A DNA stretch of 64,000 bases, from the NCBI GenBank assembly GCA_963702535.1, contig CAVPDG010000025.1, positions 1-64,000 of the forward strand, in the 5' to 3' direction. The position numbers were made by a program, and so were the translations under genes. The stretch comes from CAVPDG01 sp963702535 (GTDB taxonomy: Bacteria > Chloroflexota > Anaerolineae > Anaerolineales > UBA4823). The notes below the pieces were generated by a model. That model searched no databases. It was not told where the DNA came from and saw only the letters and a program-made list of their open reading frames with translations. Below are positions 47,122-55,373 of the stretch, piece by piece. Position 1 is the stretch's first letter, and each line of letters begins with the position of its first letter.

Positions 47122-48150
47122 ATGCCCCTCCTGCGCCGCCCTTACCTTTTCAGCCTCAGCCTGCTGGCGATCACCTTCTTGCTCAGCCTGGCGATCGGCT
47201 CGGTATCCATCCCGCTGGCTGTCCTGGCGCGGCTGGTCCTGGAGCGGCTTCCGGGCATTGTCATCCAACCTGCAGTGCCTGAGACCTTCCAGGCAATTCT
47301 GTACCAGATCCGCCTGCCCCATACCGTGTTGATGCTGCTGGTAGGCGCCGCGCTGGCGGGTAGCGGAGCAGCCTACCAGGGGCTGTTCCGCAACCCGCTG
47401 GCTGACCCCTACCTGATCGGCGTCGCCGCCGGGGCAGGCTTGGGAGCAGTCCTGGCGCTCGGCATCCACTGGCCCACCAGCCTGCTCGGTCTGTACACCA
47501 TCCCTGCCAGCGCCTTCGTGGGCGCCGTCCTCACCATTGCCATCGTCTACAGCCTGGCGCGCGTCGGGCGGACGGTGCCAACGACAACGCTGATCCTGGC
47601 AGGAGTCGCCTTCAGCTCCTTCGCCACATCGCTCACCTCGTTCCTGATGTTCCGCTCCGATACCGAGTTGCGCCGCGCCATGGGCTGGCTGCTGGGCGGT
47701 GGGACAATGGGCGGCTGGGAGCCGGTGCTTGCCATGCTCCCATACATTACCATCGGGCTTTGCGGGTTGATCCTCTCCGGTCACACCCTCAACGTGCTCC
47801 AGTTCGGTGAGGAACAGGCGCAACAGCTTGGTATTCCCATCGAACGCGTCAAGGTACTGGTCATCCTGGCAGCATCCCTGACCACGGCTGCCGCGGTTGC
47901 CTTTGCCGGGATCATCGGCTTCATCGGGCTGGTGGTGCCACACGTTGTACGCATCACCTGGGGCGCCGATTACCGCCGCCTGATCCCCCTCTCCATTCTC
48001 TGCGGCGGCAGCGCCTTACTCCTGGCAGACCTGGTCGCCAGGGTGGCGCTCTCGCCGGAGATACTGCCCGTGGGCATTGTCACCGCCCTGGTCGGCGCGC
48101 CTTTCTTTCTCTGGATCTTGCGCCAGGCGAAAGCCCAGGCTTACTGGTGA
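47122..48150 (+). CDS. btuC: Cobalamin ABC transporter permease BtuC (342 aa)
   Basis: FecCD/BtuC family: RLPHTVLMLLVGAALAGSGA, YQGLFRNPLADPYLIGVAAG, LILAGVAFSSFATSLTSFLM, RAMGWLLGGGTMGGWEPVLA, FAGIIGFIGLVVPHVVRITW (EAA-like loop before it), ILPVGIVTALVGAPFFLWIL. About ten membrane helices. Starts 17 bases after btuF and ends 11 bases before btuD. It forms the B12 translocation channel. Intact. Confidence 0.9.
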   Translation: MPLLRRPYLFSLSLLAITFLLSLAIGSVSIPLAVLARLVLERLPGIVIQPAVPETFQAILYQIRLPHTVLMLLVGAALAGSGAAYQGLFRNPLADPYLIGVAAGAGLGAVLALGIHWPTSLLGLYTIPASAFVGAVLTIAIVYSLARVGRTVPTTTLILAGVAFSSFATSLTSFLMFRSDTELRRAMGWLLGGGTMGGWEPVLAMLPYITIGLCGLILSGHTLNVLQFGEEQAQQLGIPIERVKVLVILAASLTTAAAVAFAGIIGFIGLVVPHVVRITWGADYRRLIPLSILCGGSALLLADLVARVALSPEILPVGIVTALVGAPFFLWILRQAKAQAYW

Positions 48151-48161
48151 AAGGATGAGCT

Positions 48162-48970
48162 ATGCTTGAAATTCAGTCGCTGTCGGTTGGCTATCTCAAC
48201 CATGAAGTGTTGAGAGATATCTCCATCACCATCCAGTCCGGTGAGATCCTGGCAGTGGTGGGTCCCAACGGCGTAGGCAAATCAACCCTGATCCGCGCCG
48301 TGAGCGGGATCAACCTCGCACATTCCGGGCGGGTGCTGGTAGACGGGCAAGACGTAACGCGCATGTCTGTGCAGCAGCGCGCCCGCTTCATGGCAGTGGT
48401 GCCGCAGGCGCGCGAGCTTCCCGGCGCCTTTTCCGTATACCAGACCGTCTTGTTAGGAAGAACGCCCTACTTGAGCTGGCTGGGTAAGGCGGGTACGCGC
48501 GACCACGCGATCGTTAATCTTTCGCTGGAACGCGCTAACCTTGCAGGCATGGCAGAGCGACGCATCGGAGAGCTCTCGGGCGGCGAGCAGCAGCGCGTCC
48601 TGCTCGCCCGCGCCCTGGCGCAGGATACCCCCATCCTGCTGCTCGACGAGCCCACCACCCACCTGGACCTGCAGCACCAGTCCAACCTGCTCAACCTGGT
48701 GCGTTTGCTCGCCAGCGAAAAATCCTTATGCGTCTTGATGGTCCTGCACGACTTGAACCTGGCGGGGCTTTACGCCGACCGGGTGGCGCTGATTTCCAAG
48801 GGCGGCATTCATGCCATCGGAAAACCGGAGGCGGTGCTCACCGCCCAAAACCTGTCTTCGGTTTACCACGTGCCGGTGGATGTCATTCCGCACCCGGAGT
48901 ACGGCACCCCCCTGGTGCTGCCGGACGGGCGCAACAGCGAAATAGCCTCATCCGATACTGCCCAAAGGAT
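48162..48970 (+). CDS. btuD: Cobalamin ABC transporter ATPase BtuD
   Basis: Walker A ILAVVGPNGVGKSTLIRAVS, signature LSGGEQQRVLLARALAQDTP, Walker B ILLLDEPTTHLDLQHQ, switch His MVLHDLNLA. About 265 residues would be a normal length. The open frame, however, has no stop at the expected place and runs to 49598, antisense to the next gene. The excess is low-complexity shadow sequence, so the true end is taken near 48970, where an indel or lost stop is likely. It hydrolyses ATP to drive B12 import with BtuC. Confidence 0.8.
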
Positions 48971-48998
48971 AATCGCTTCACTTAACTCAACTCATCTC

Positions 48999-49755
48999 CT
49001 ACTGAATTTGTTTAAGCCTGGATGCAGCGGCTGCATCCAACAGCCAGGTCAGCTTGCCCCGGGTCGGCTTGATCAATTGCGCAGGCAGCTCCTGGCTGGC
49101 AGATGGCTCTTCCAGCGCCTGGCGCACGCGCTCTGCCTTTTTTTCACCCGTGACGATCACGAGCACCTTCGCCGCGGCGTTAATCACGGGCAGCGTCAGG
49201 GTCAGGCGCGCAACAAGCGGTGGGGGCGGCTGGTTATGCTCCGCCGCCACAACCCAGCGTTGCTGCTCGCGCAAGAGCCGGCGAGCCGGGGAAGAGCGAG
49301 GCAATATGCCCGTCATCTCCCATCCCGACCATCATCAGGTCGAAACATGGAAAACCATCCTCGCCTGCCAGCAGGCTGCTGCGCAGCTCATCTTCGTAAG
49401 CTTGAGCCGCTGCGGCAGGCGCCAGCTCGCCGCGCATGCGGTGCACGTTCTGCGGCGGGAGCGGCACACGGGAGATCAGCGCCTCGGCTGCCAGGCGGTA
49501 GTTGCTATCCGGGTGGTCGGGAGGGACGAGGCGCTCATCGCTCCAGTAGACCTGCACGCGGCTCCACGCCATGCGATCCGCGTATTCAGGCTGGCTGAGC
49601 AGCTCATAAGCCGGGCGTGGGGTAGCCCCGCCCGCCAGCGCCAGATGCGCCACGCCGCGAGCGTGGATCGCACCCAGGCAAGCATCGAGGATGAGCTCAG
49701 CAGCAGCGTGAGCGATGGCTGCGTCGTCTGGCAAGATTCGCACATCAGGCGTCAC
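48999..49755 (-). CDS. pgl: 6-phosphogluconolactonase, one frameshift
   Basis: DevB/Pgl family: GVAHLALAGGATPRPAYELL, VYWSDERLVPPDHPDSNYRL, VHRMRGELAP, FDLMMVGMGDDGHIASLFPG. The frame shifts near 49260 and continues RWVVAAEHNQPPPPLVARLT, LTLPVINAAAKVLVIVTGEK, ending RLKQIQ. About 250 residues when joined. It hydrolyses 6-phosphogluconolactone in the oxidative pentose-phosphate pathway. ATG 49755 overlaps the stop of the upstream molybdoenzyme gene. The break is probably a sequencing error. Confidence 0.85.
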
Positions 49756-50387
49756 GCGAAGCGCTCCTCATCCCATACATCCGCCCGGTTGTGATAACCG
49801 GCTTGCTCCCAAAAACCCAGCCGGTCGCTCGCCATGAATTCCAGGCCGCGGATCCACTTTCCGCCTTTCCAGAAGTAGGGGGTCATATATTCCGTTCCGG
49901 GGATGTTGCCCACCACACCGCGCAGCGGATAGCCATGATCCGGCTCGAGCGGCTCGCCGTTGTAGTGAGTTGCCAGCAGGAAATTGGGCGCCAGCGCTAC
50001 CTCCAGGGGCACATTGACCGTGAATCCATACTCGCAATGCTGCATGAGGTGCCTGGCAGCGGGCTTGAGCTTGATGATCTGCTCGTCGACAAGCTGGCGC
50101 AGCGAGACCCCCTCCCACTCGGTATCGAATTTGCTCCAGCGCGTGACGCAGTGGATATCCATCTTGATTTTTGTGCGCGGCAAGCGGGAGAATTCATCCC
50201 AGGTCCAGGTGATCTCCTGCTCCACCTCACCAAAGATGCGCAGGCTCCAGGTAGCCGGGTTGAAGCGCGGCACCGGACCGTAATGCAGCACAGGGAAGCG
50301 GTTGGTCAACGACTGCCCAGGCGGCAGCCGCCCTTCTTTCTCTATCCGCTCTTCTTCGTCTCGTCTACCAAACACACTGCGTAACAT
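49752..50387 (-). CDS. Sulfite-oxidase-like molybdopterin oxidoreductase (211 aa)
   Basis: Sulfite oxidase fold of the small single-domain type: PRFNPATWSLRIFGEVEQEI, FSRLPRTKIKMDIHCVTRWS (Cys ligand of molybdenum), HCEYGFTVNVPLEVALA, LATHYNGEPLEPDHGYPLRG (substrate/cofactor loop), YFWKGGKWIRGLEF. No signal peptide and no heme domain, so cytoplasmic. Substrate unknown. It overlaps pgl by four bases, an unusual functional pairing. Confidence 0.85.
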   Translation of the reverse strand: MLRSVFGRRDEEERIEKEGRLPPGQSLTNRFPVLHYGPVPRFNPATWSLRIFGEVEQEITWTWDEFSRLPRTKIKMDIHCVTRWSKFDTEWEGVSLRQLVDEQIIKLKPAARHLMQHCEYGFTVNVPLEVALAPNFLLATHYNGEPLEPDHGYPLRGVVGNIPGTEYMTPYFWKGGKWIRGLEFMASDRLGFWEQAGYHNRADVWDEERFA

Positions 50388-50768
50388 ACAACCTCCTATC
50401 GATAACTATATCTCCAATCGGAATCTCCATGGAAGTACCCGGATATGGGAGTGTGAAGGCGGCTACGCCGCCTTCACACTCCCATATCCGCACGGTAAAT
50501 CCCATTGTCCCTCAATAGAGTCCATCAGGGCTAAAGTTTACCCGAAATCACTTCTGAACGCATTAAGAATTCATTACGGTTAGAATCTCGGCGTATATTT
50601 CGCTGGGCGCAAATAATGTTGGAAAAAATTGCAGCTTTTTCGAATGGATAAAAGTTGCTGAAATTATCATTTTTATCAGAATGATTTGCATTTCAAGAGA
50701 GATTGTGATAAACTAATCACAGACATTCGCCCATGTAAAATACCGACGCACCTTGCCGGAGGAAAACC
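50388..50768. promoter_or_regulatory. Divergent intergenic region with a 24-bp perfect hairpin
   Basis: CGGATATGGGAGTGTGAAGG + CGGC (50440-50463) and its exact complement (50467-50490) flank TAC. It lies between two divergently transcribed genes, so it cannot end either one. GATTGTGATAAACTAATCAC (50701-50720) just upstream of the regulator gene resembles an RpiR-type operator (GTGAT...ATCAC symmetry). Nothing else is seen. Confidence 0.55.
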
Positions 50769-51605
50769 ATGCAATATGAAGATCGCATCCGCCGAGCGCG
50801 GCCGGAGATGTCCAAAAGCTTCGCCAAGCTGGCCGATTTCCTGCTCGATTCCTATGTCGAGGCGGCTTTCATGACCGCCAGTGAGCTGGCTCACGCCCTC
50901 AACCTGGACGCCGCCACCGTTGTGCGCTTCTCTCAATTCCTGGGTTACTCCGGTTTCCCCGAGCTGCAGCACGAGATTCGCGAGCGGGTAAAAGGCGACC
51001 TGCTGATCCGCCCGCGCCAGGCAGAGGTTGACGATTCCACCCCCAGCCTGGTCGTCCAGGCAATGGAAGAGCTATCGCACGCGCTGGACCAGACCCGCAT
51101 CATCCTGGATACCGACTCCCTGGAGAAGCTGGTGGAGCGCATGGGGCAGGTGCGCCGCATCGTCGTCATCCCGGAAGGTCCGGCGCAGCCATCTGCATAC
51201 AGCCTGGTGCACTACCTGGAGCAGGGCGGTTTCCCTGTGTACATCGCCCGCGCCGGCGTCGCCGACCTGGCGCGCACGATCAATACCGCCACTCCCCAGG
51301 ACCTGCTGATCGCCGTCGAGGTCGTCGGGCAGTCGCCGTATATCGCCCGGGCGATCGAAGAGGCGCAAGCCAAGGGCATCCCGACCGCAGCCATTGTTGG
51401 CGCTTCTTCGCTGGCATCCGCCCGCTCGGCAGACGTGGTCCTGGCTGCCCAGGCGCACCCCTCGCTGGGGGTGGGCATCATCTGCATCGAGGCCATCGTA
51501 TACGCCCTGGCGCAGGTGCTGCTCATGCGCTTTGCTGACAACTTCGCCGGAACAGAGCAGTCCATCGCGGCGCTCTCCGCCCGCATCCAACAGCCGTTCG
51601 ATTAA
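50769..51605 (+). CDS. MurR/RpiR-family regulator with SIS domain (278 aa)
   Basis: N-terminal RpiR helix-turn-helix: MSKSFAKLADFLLDSYVEAA, FMTASELAHALNLDAATVVR, FSQFLGYSGFPELQHEIRER. C-terminal SIS domain: RRIVVIPEGPAQPSAYSLVH, NTATPQDLLIAVEVVGQSPY, KGIPTAAIVGASSLASARSA. It senses a sugar phosphate and controls genes nearby. The palindromic GTGATAAACTAATCAC just upstream suggests autoregulation. The next gene follows by 20 bases. Confidence 0.9.
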   Translation: MQYEDRIRRARPEMSKSFAKLADFLLDSYVEAAFMTASELAHALNLDAATVVRFSQFLGYSGFPELQHEIRERVKGDLLIRPRQAEVDDSTPSLVVQAMEELSHALDQTRIILDTDSLEKLVERMGQVRRIVVIPEGPAQPSAYSLVHYLEQGGFPVYIARAGVADLARTINTATPQDLLIAVEVVGQSPYIARAIEEAQAKGIPTAAIVGASSLASARSADVVLAAQAHPSLGVGIICIEAIVYALAQVLLMRFADNFAGTEQSIAALSARIQQPFD

Positions 51606-51625
51606 CAGCACTCCTGGAGGACGCC

Positions 51626-52399
51626 ATGCGGTTCGTCCGCTACCAGAGCGGCAATGACCCAACGCCGCGCCTGGGCTGGCTGCTTGAAGATCGCATCGGG
51701 GCGATCGAAGGCTCCCCCTATACCGAATTCCGCCGCCTGGAAGCCGATCGCTCTCTGAGCGACGTCCGCTTATTGCCGCCCGTCCTGCCGGGGAAGATCA
51801 TCGGCGTCGGGCGCAACTACCTGGCGCATGCCCGCGAGCAAAATGTCGAGATCCCCGAAGTCCCCCTGCTCTTCCTCAAGCCGCCCTCCGCGGTGATCGG
51901 ACCTGGCGAATCCATCCTCCTCCCCCCGCAGTCGCAACAGGTGGTCCACGAAGCCGAATTAGCGGTGGTGATCGGTAAACCCGGGCGCTGGATCCAGCCG
52001 GAGGATGCCATGACCCACGTGCTGGGGTACACGATCGGCAACGACGTCACCGCCCGCGACCTGCAGCGCCGCGACGGGCAGTGGACGCGCGGCAAAGGCT
52101 TCGACACCTTCTGCCCGTTGGGACCCTGGATCGAGACGGAGTTCGACCCGGCGGACGCGCTGATCACCTGCCACGTCAACGGCGAGATGCGCCAGATGGC
52201 GTCCACGCGCGACATGCTCTTCAACGTCCGCCAGCTCATCGCCTACATCACATCCATCATGACCATCGAGCCCGGCGATGTGCTCATGACCGGCACGCCT
52301 GCCGGGGTAGGCTTGCTGCAAGCGGGTGATAGGATCCAGATCACCATCGAGGGTTTGGGAACATTGGAAAATCCCGTGACCAGGGAAAAGTCCTGGTAG
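51626..52399 (+). CDS. Fumarylacetoacetate hydrolase family protein (257 aa)
   Basis: PVLPGKIIGVGRNYLAHARE, PLLFLKPPSAVIGPGESILL, VHEAELAVVIGKPGRW (E-x-E metal ligands), GYTIGNDVTARDLQRRDGQW, GKGFDTFCPLGPWIE, GDVLMTGTPAGVGLLQAGDR. All family motifs and metal ligands are present. Members include 2-hydroxyhepta-diene-dioate isomerases, acylpyruvases and oxaloacetate decarboxylases; the substrate cannot be chosen. GGAGG site. It forms an operon with the RpiR regulator. Confidence 0.9.
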   Translation: MRFVRYQSGNDPTPRLGWLLEDRIGAIEGSPYTEFRRLEADRSLSDVRLLPPVLPGKIIGVGRNYLAHAREQNVEIPEVPLLFLKPPSAVIGPGESILLPPQSQQVVHEAELAVVIGKPGRWIQPEDAMTHVLGYTIGNDVTARDLQRRDGQWTRGKGFDTFCPLGPWIETEFDPADALITCHVNGEMRQMASTRDMLFNVRQLIAYITSIMTIEPGDVLMTGTPAGVGLLQAGDRIQITIEGLGTLENPVTREKSW

Positions 52400-52420
52400 A
52401 ATCCAGGATGCAGGTACCCT

Positions 52421-53425
52421 ATGTCACTCGACATCCATACCGCAGTCCAGACGGCGTTAATCATCTCCGTCTTGCTGATCGTGATCCTGATCTGGCGAGG
52501 CATTGTCTCCATCCGCGGCGCCAGGCAGTTGCCTTTCTTCCGCATGCGCCGCAACCGCATGGTGAAGGGCTGGCGCATGCTTTTCGCCGCCGTGGTCTTC
52601 ATCCTGCTGGCAGTCCTACTCAATACCCGCATGGAACCTTTCATATACTCCTTCTTTCCACCCACTGCCACCGCCACACTGACCCCCACCATCACGCTGA
52701 CGCCCACCATCAGCCTCACCCCCACCATCACCCTCTCGCCAACCATCACGCTAACGCCCTCCGTCTCCGACACACCCACCATCACGCCTACCCCCTTCAT
52801 GCCGGTAGATGTGCAGGAGCGCTTCACCAGCACCACCACGCCCAATCCGGGCGCCGTTTTCAGCACGCTGACCTTTACCGATGGGCTCGACGCCCTGTAC
52901 CGCCCGGTGGAGCTGGGCACCGTTTTCGAGAACCCCATCGACCACATGTACGCCGTCTTCAGCTACGATGGCATGACGCCCCAGGCGCAGTGGACGGCGC
53001 TCTGGATCCGCAACGGCGAGCTGGCGTATTACGAGACCAAACCCTGGGATGGCGAGACCGGCGGCTTGGGCTACTCCGACTGGCAGCCGCCGCCGGAAGA
53101 ATGGCAGCCCGGCACCTACGAGGTGCAAATCTTCGTCGGCAACGACTGGAAGGTATCCGGTTTCTTCGAAGTGGCGGGAGAAGCCCCCACGCCTGCCCCC
53201 AGCAAGACGCCCACCCCCTCCGCTACCCTCACGCGCACCCCCACGCTAACCCGCACGCTGCGCCCGAGCCGGACCCCTACTGCGGTCCGCCCAACGCGCA
53301 CTCCCTACTTGAGCCCCACCATCACGCTGACGCGCACCCCCTACCCCACCCTGACACGCACGCCGGTTACACCCAGCATCACGCCGCAGTCGACGCGCAC
53401 GCGCACGGTCACGCCATCGCCGTGA
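52421..53425 (+). CDS. Thr/Pro-repeat membrane-anchored protein (334 aa)
   Basis: Two N-terminal hydrophobic helices (TALIISVLLIVILIWRGIVS and MLFAAVVFILLAVLLNT), then a TPT-repeat linker (TPTITLTPTISLTPTITLSP), a folded domain of about 120 residues (FSTLTFTDGLDALYRPVELG, QAQWTALWIRNGELAYYETK, WQPGTYEVQIFVGNDWKVSG) and a second TRTPT-rich tail. Such repeats are typical of Chloroflexota surface proteins. The folded part resembles a carbohydrate-binding or immunoglobulin-like domain. It probably projects outside the cell. The + frame shifted by one over this gene is a shadow. Confidence 0.75.
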   Translation: MSLDIHTAVQTALIISVLLIVILIWRGIVSIRGARQLPFFRMRRNRMVKGWRMLFAAVVFILLAVLLNTRMEPFIYSFFPPTATATLTPTITLTPTISLTPTITLSPTITLTPSVSDTPTITPTPFMPVDVQERFTSTTTPNPGAVFSTLTFTDGLDALYRPVELGTVFENPIDHMYAVFSYDGMTPQAQWTALWIRNGELAYYETKPWDGETGGLGYSDWQPPPEEWQPGTYEVQIFVGNDWKVSGFFEVAGEAPTPAPSKTPTPSATLTRTPTLTRTLRPSRTPTAVRPTRTPYLSPTITLTRTPYPTLTRTPVTPSITPQSTRTRTVTPSP

Positions 53426-53476
53426 CCCGGCATGTTTCCGGTATCCGGTTTTCACGTATAGAGCATATCGAAAAAT

Positions 53477-54415
53477 TCAGCGCCGCGGGTTGAATACCTG
53501 GGCAATCTGGCTGGCGATGGTGGCGTTGTTCAGCAACAGCCCCAGGTTGGCGCGCAGGCTTTCTCCCCCGGTGATCTCGCTCATCTTCTCCAGCAGGAAG
53601 GGTGTGACCGCCTGCCCGACGATCTTTTCCTCCCGCGCTTCCACCAGCGCAGTGCGCACGGCTTTCTTGACTTCCTCCGCATCCATGGCGACCTCGGCAG
53701 GCGGCGGCGCTGCCACCAGCACCGCGCTGGGCATGCCCAGCTCCCAGTGCGTGCGGGCGATATATGCGACCTCCTCCGGAGAATCGGCGCGCGCCGAGGC
53801 TTTCAAGCCGCTGCTCACGGTGTAGAACGCCGGGAAATAGTCCGTCTTGTAGCCCACCACCGGCACGCTCCAGGTCTCCAGGTACTCCAGGGTGGCTTGC
53901 AGGTCCAGAATGGCTTTAGCGCCGGCGCAAACGACCACCATCGGGATGCGCGCCAGCGCTGGCAGGTCTGCCGAGATATCCGCCGCGCCGCGCGGGTGCG
54001 GACCCAGCTCGTAATGCACCCCGCCAATCCCACCCGTCGCAAAGACGCGGATGCCAGCCCGCTGGGCGGCGTACATCGTCCCCGCCACGGTCGTCCCGCC
54101 GCTTGCCATCCTGCCGATGGCAGGGGCAAAATCGCGCAGGCTCACCTTGACCAACCCCGGGCTGCCAGAAGCCAGGGATTGCAGCTCAGCCGGTTGCAGC
54201 CCAATGTGCACGCGCCCTTCGATCACGGCGACCGTGGCGGGCGTGGCGCCGTAGCTGCGCACTGTCTCCTCCATATCCTCAGCCAGGGTCAGGTTCTCCG
54301 GGTAGGGCAAGCCGTGCGTGATCACCGTCAACTCGAGCGCCACCACCGGCTGCCCACGCTGCAGCGCGCGCCCCACTTCTTGCGAGATGACAAAGGATGC
54401 AGGCAGGTTTTCCAT
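53477..54415 (-). CDS. psuG: Pseudouridine-5'-phosphate glycosidase
   Basis: PsuG fold: ALELTVITHGLPYPENLTLA, GATPATVAVIEGRVHIGL, FAPAIGRMASGGTTVAGTMY, IRVFATGGIGGVHYELGPHP, MVVVCAGAKAILDLQATLEY, VVGYKTDYFPAFYTVSSGLK. Full-length (312 residues). It splits pseudouridine 5'-phosphate into ribose 5-phosphate and uracil. It starts four bases after psuK on the same strand, the known catabolic pair. Intact. Confidence 0.93.
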   Translation of the reverse strand: MENLPASFVISQEVGRALQRGQPVVALELTVITHGLPYPENLTLAEDMEETVRSYGATPATVAVIEGRVHIGLQPAELQSLASGSPGLVKVSLRDFAPAIGRMASGGTTVAGTMYAAQRAGIRVFATGGIGGVHYELGPHPRGAADISADLPALARIPMVVVCAGAKAILDLQATLEYLETWSVPVVGYKTDYFPAFYTVSSGLKASARADSPEEVAYIARTHWELGMPSAVLVAAPPPAEVAMDAEEVKKAVRTALVEAREEKIVGQAVTPFLLEKMSEITGGESLRANLGLLLNNATIASQIAQVFNPRR

Positions 54416-54419
54416 GATT

Positions 54420-55373
54420 TCACACCACCAGGCGGTCGTATAGTTTTTCCAAAGTGAGGTCGGGCACTACCGCGCCCCGGTAGCGCAAAGTGAGCGAGGC
54501 AGCCGAAACGCCAAGCTGCATGGCTTCGTCGATCTGGATGCCGTTCAGCAACGCGAAGATGACCGTGGCAGATAAGGCGTCGCCCGCGCCGGTGGGGTCG
54601 AGGACCCCCGTGCGCAGTGCGGGAATATGCCCGCTCACCTCGGATGTGGCATAGCACAGCCCCTGTTCCGCCATGGTGATGATCGCCAGGTGCACTCCCT
54701 GGGTCACCAGGCACTTGGCGGCTTCCAGCGCTTGCTTGCGATTGCTCACCGGATGGGCAGGGTCACACAGGATCGAGGCTTCGCTGTTGTTGGGTGTGAT
54801 CATGAAGAAGCGCGAGATATACGGCTGGAAGCGGTGCGCCAGCAAGGCGGCGGTCGGGTCAGCGCACACCGGCAGGCGCGCTTTGCGCGCCAGCGACATC
54901 ACCGTGCGCAGCGTATCCTTTGGCAAGTTGGCGTCGATGAAGAGCAAGGAAGCATCCTCGAAGAGATGCTCGTACTGGCGGATGTACTGCGCGGTGAGCA
55001 AAGAGATAATGCGCATATCGTCCAGGGCGAACTGCCGCTTGCCAGCCTGGTCAAAGACCGCCAGGTATGTCCCCGTGCTGCTCTCCGCTGTACGCAGCAC
55101 CGCCTCGGTATCCACCCCAGCTTCAGCCAGCACGTCCATCAGCCTGCCGCCCGCATCATCTTCACCCACGGCGGTGATCAGCCGGACCGCTTGCCCAAGC
55201 CGCGCCAGGTTCTCGGCAACGTTGCGGGCGACTCCGCCGAAGGAATAGCGGATCTGCGCCGGGCTGGAGCTATCGGCGTCCAACTCGGTCCTCAGCCGCC
55301 CGACGATATCCACACCGGCGCCGCCGATCACCAGCACAGGCTTGTCGGCATCGAAAGAGAGACGATCATCCAT
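54420..55373 (-). CDS. psuK: PfkB-family kinase, probable pseudouridine kinase
   Basis: VLVIGGAGVDIVGRLRTELD, IRYSFGGVARNVAENLARLG (PfkB signature 1), DDAGGRLMDVLAEAGVD, LLFIDANLPKDTLRTVMSLA, FFMITPNNSEAS, and signature 2 GVLDPTGAGDALSATVIFAL with catalytic Asp. 317 residues. Adjacent psuG makes pseudouridine the likely substrate. The start overlaps the stop of the upstream membrane gene by one base (TGATG). Intact. Confidence 0.88.
   Translation of the reverse strand: MDDRLSFDADKPVLVIGGAGVDIVGRLRTELDADSSSPAQIRYSFGGVARNVAENLARLGQAVRLITAVGEDDAGGRLMDVLAEAGVDTEAVLRTAESSTGTYLAVFDQAGKRQFALDDMRIISLLTAQYIRQYEHLFEDASLLFIDANLPKDTLRTVMSLARKARLPVCADPTAALLAHRFQPYISRFFMITPNNSEASILCDPAHPVSNRKQALEAAKCLVTQGVHLAIITMAEQGLCYATSEVSGHIPALRTGVLDPTGAGDALSATVIFALLNGIQIDEAMQLGVSAASLTLRYRGAVVPDLTLEKLYDRLVV

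Noticed and set aside
48970..49598. C-terminal extension of BtuD as a novel domain
   Set aside because: The added residues are antisense to pgl and unlike any ABC ATPase domain.
52660..52800. Short tandem repeats of ACC-type units that could look like a CRISPR array or satellite
   Set aside because: They encode the Thr/Pro linker of the 52421-53425 protein in frame, with no constant repeat plus variable spacer pattern.
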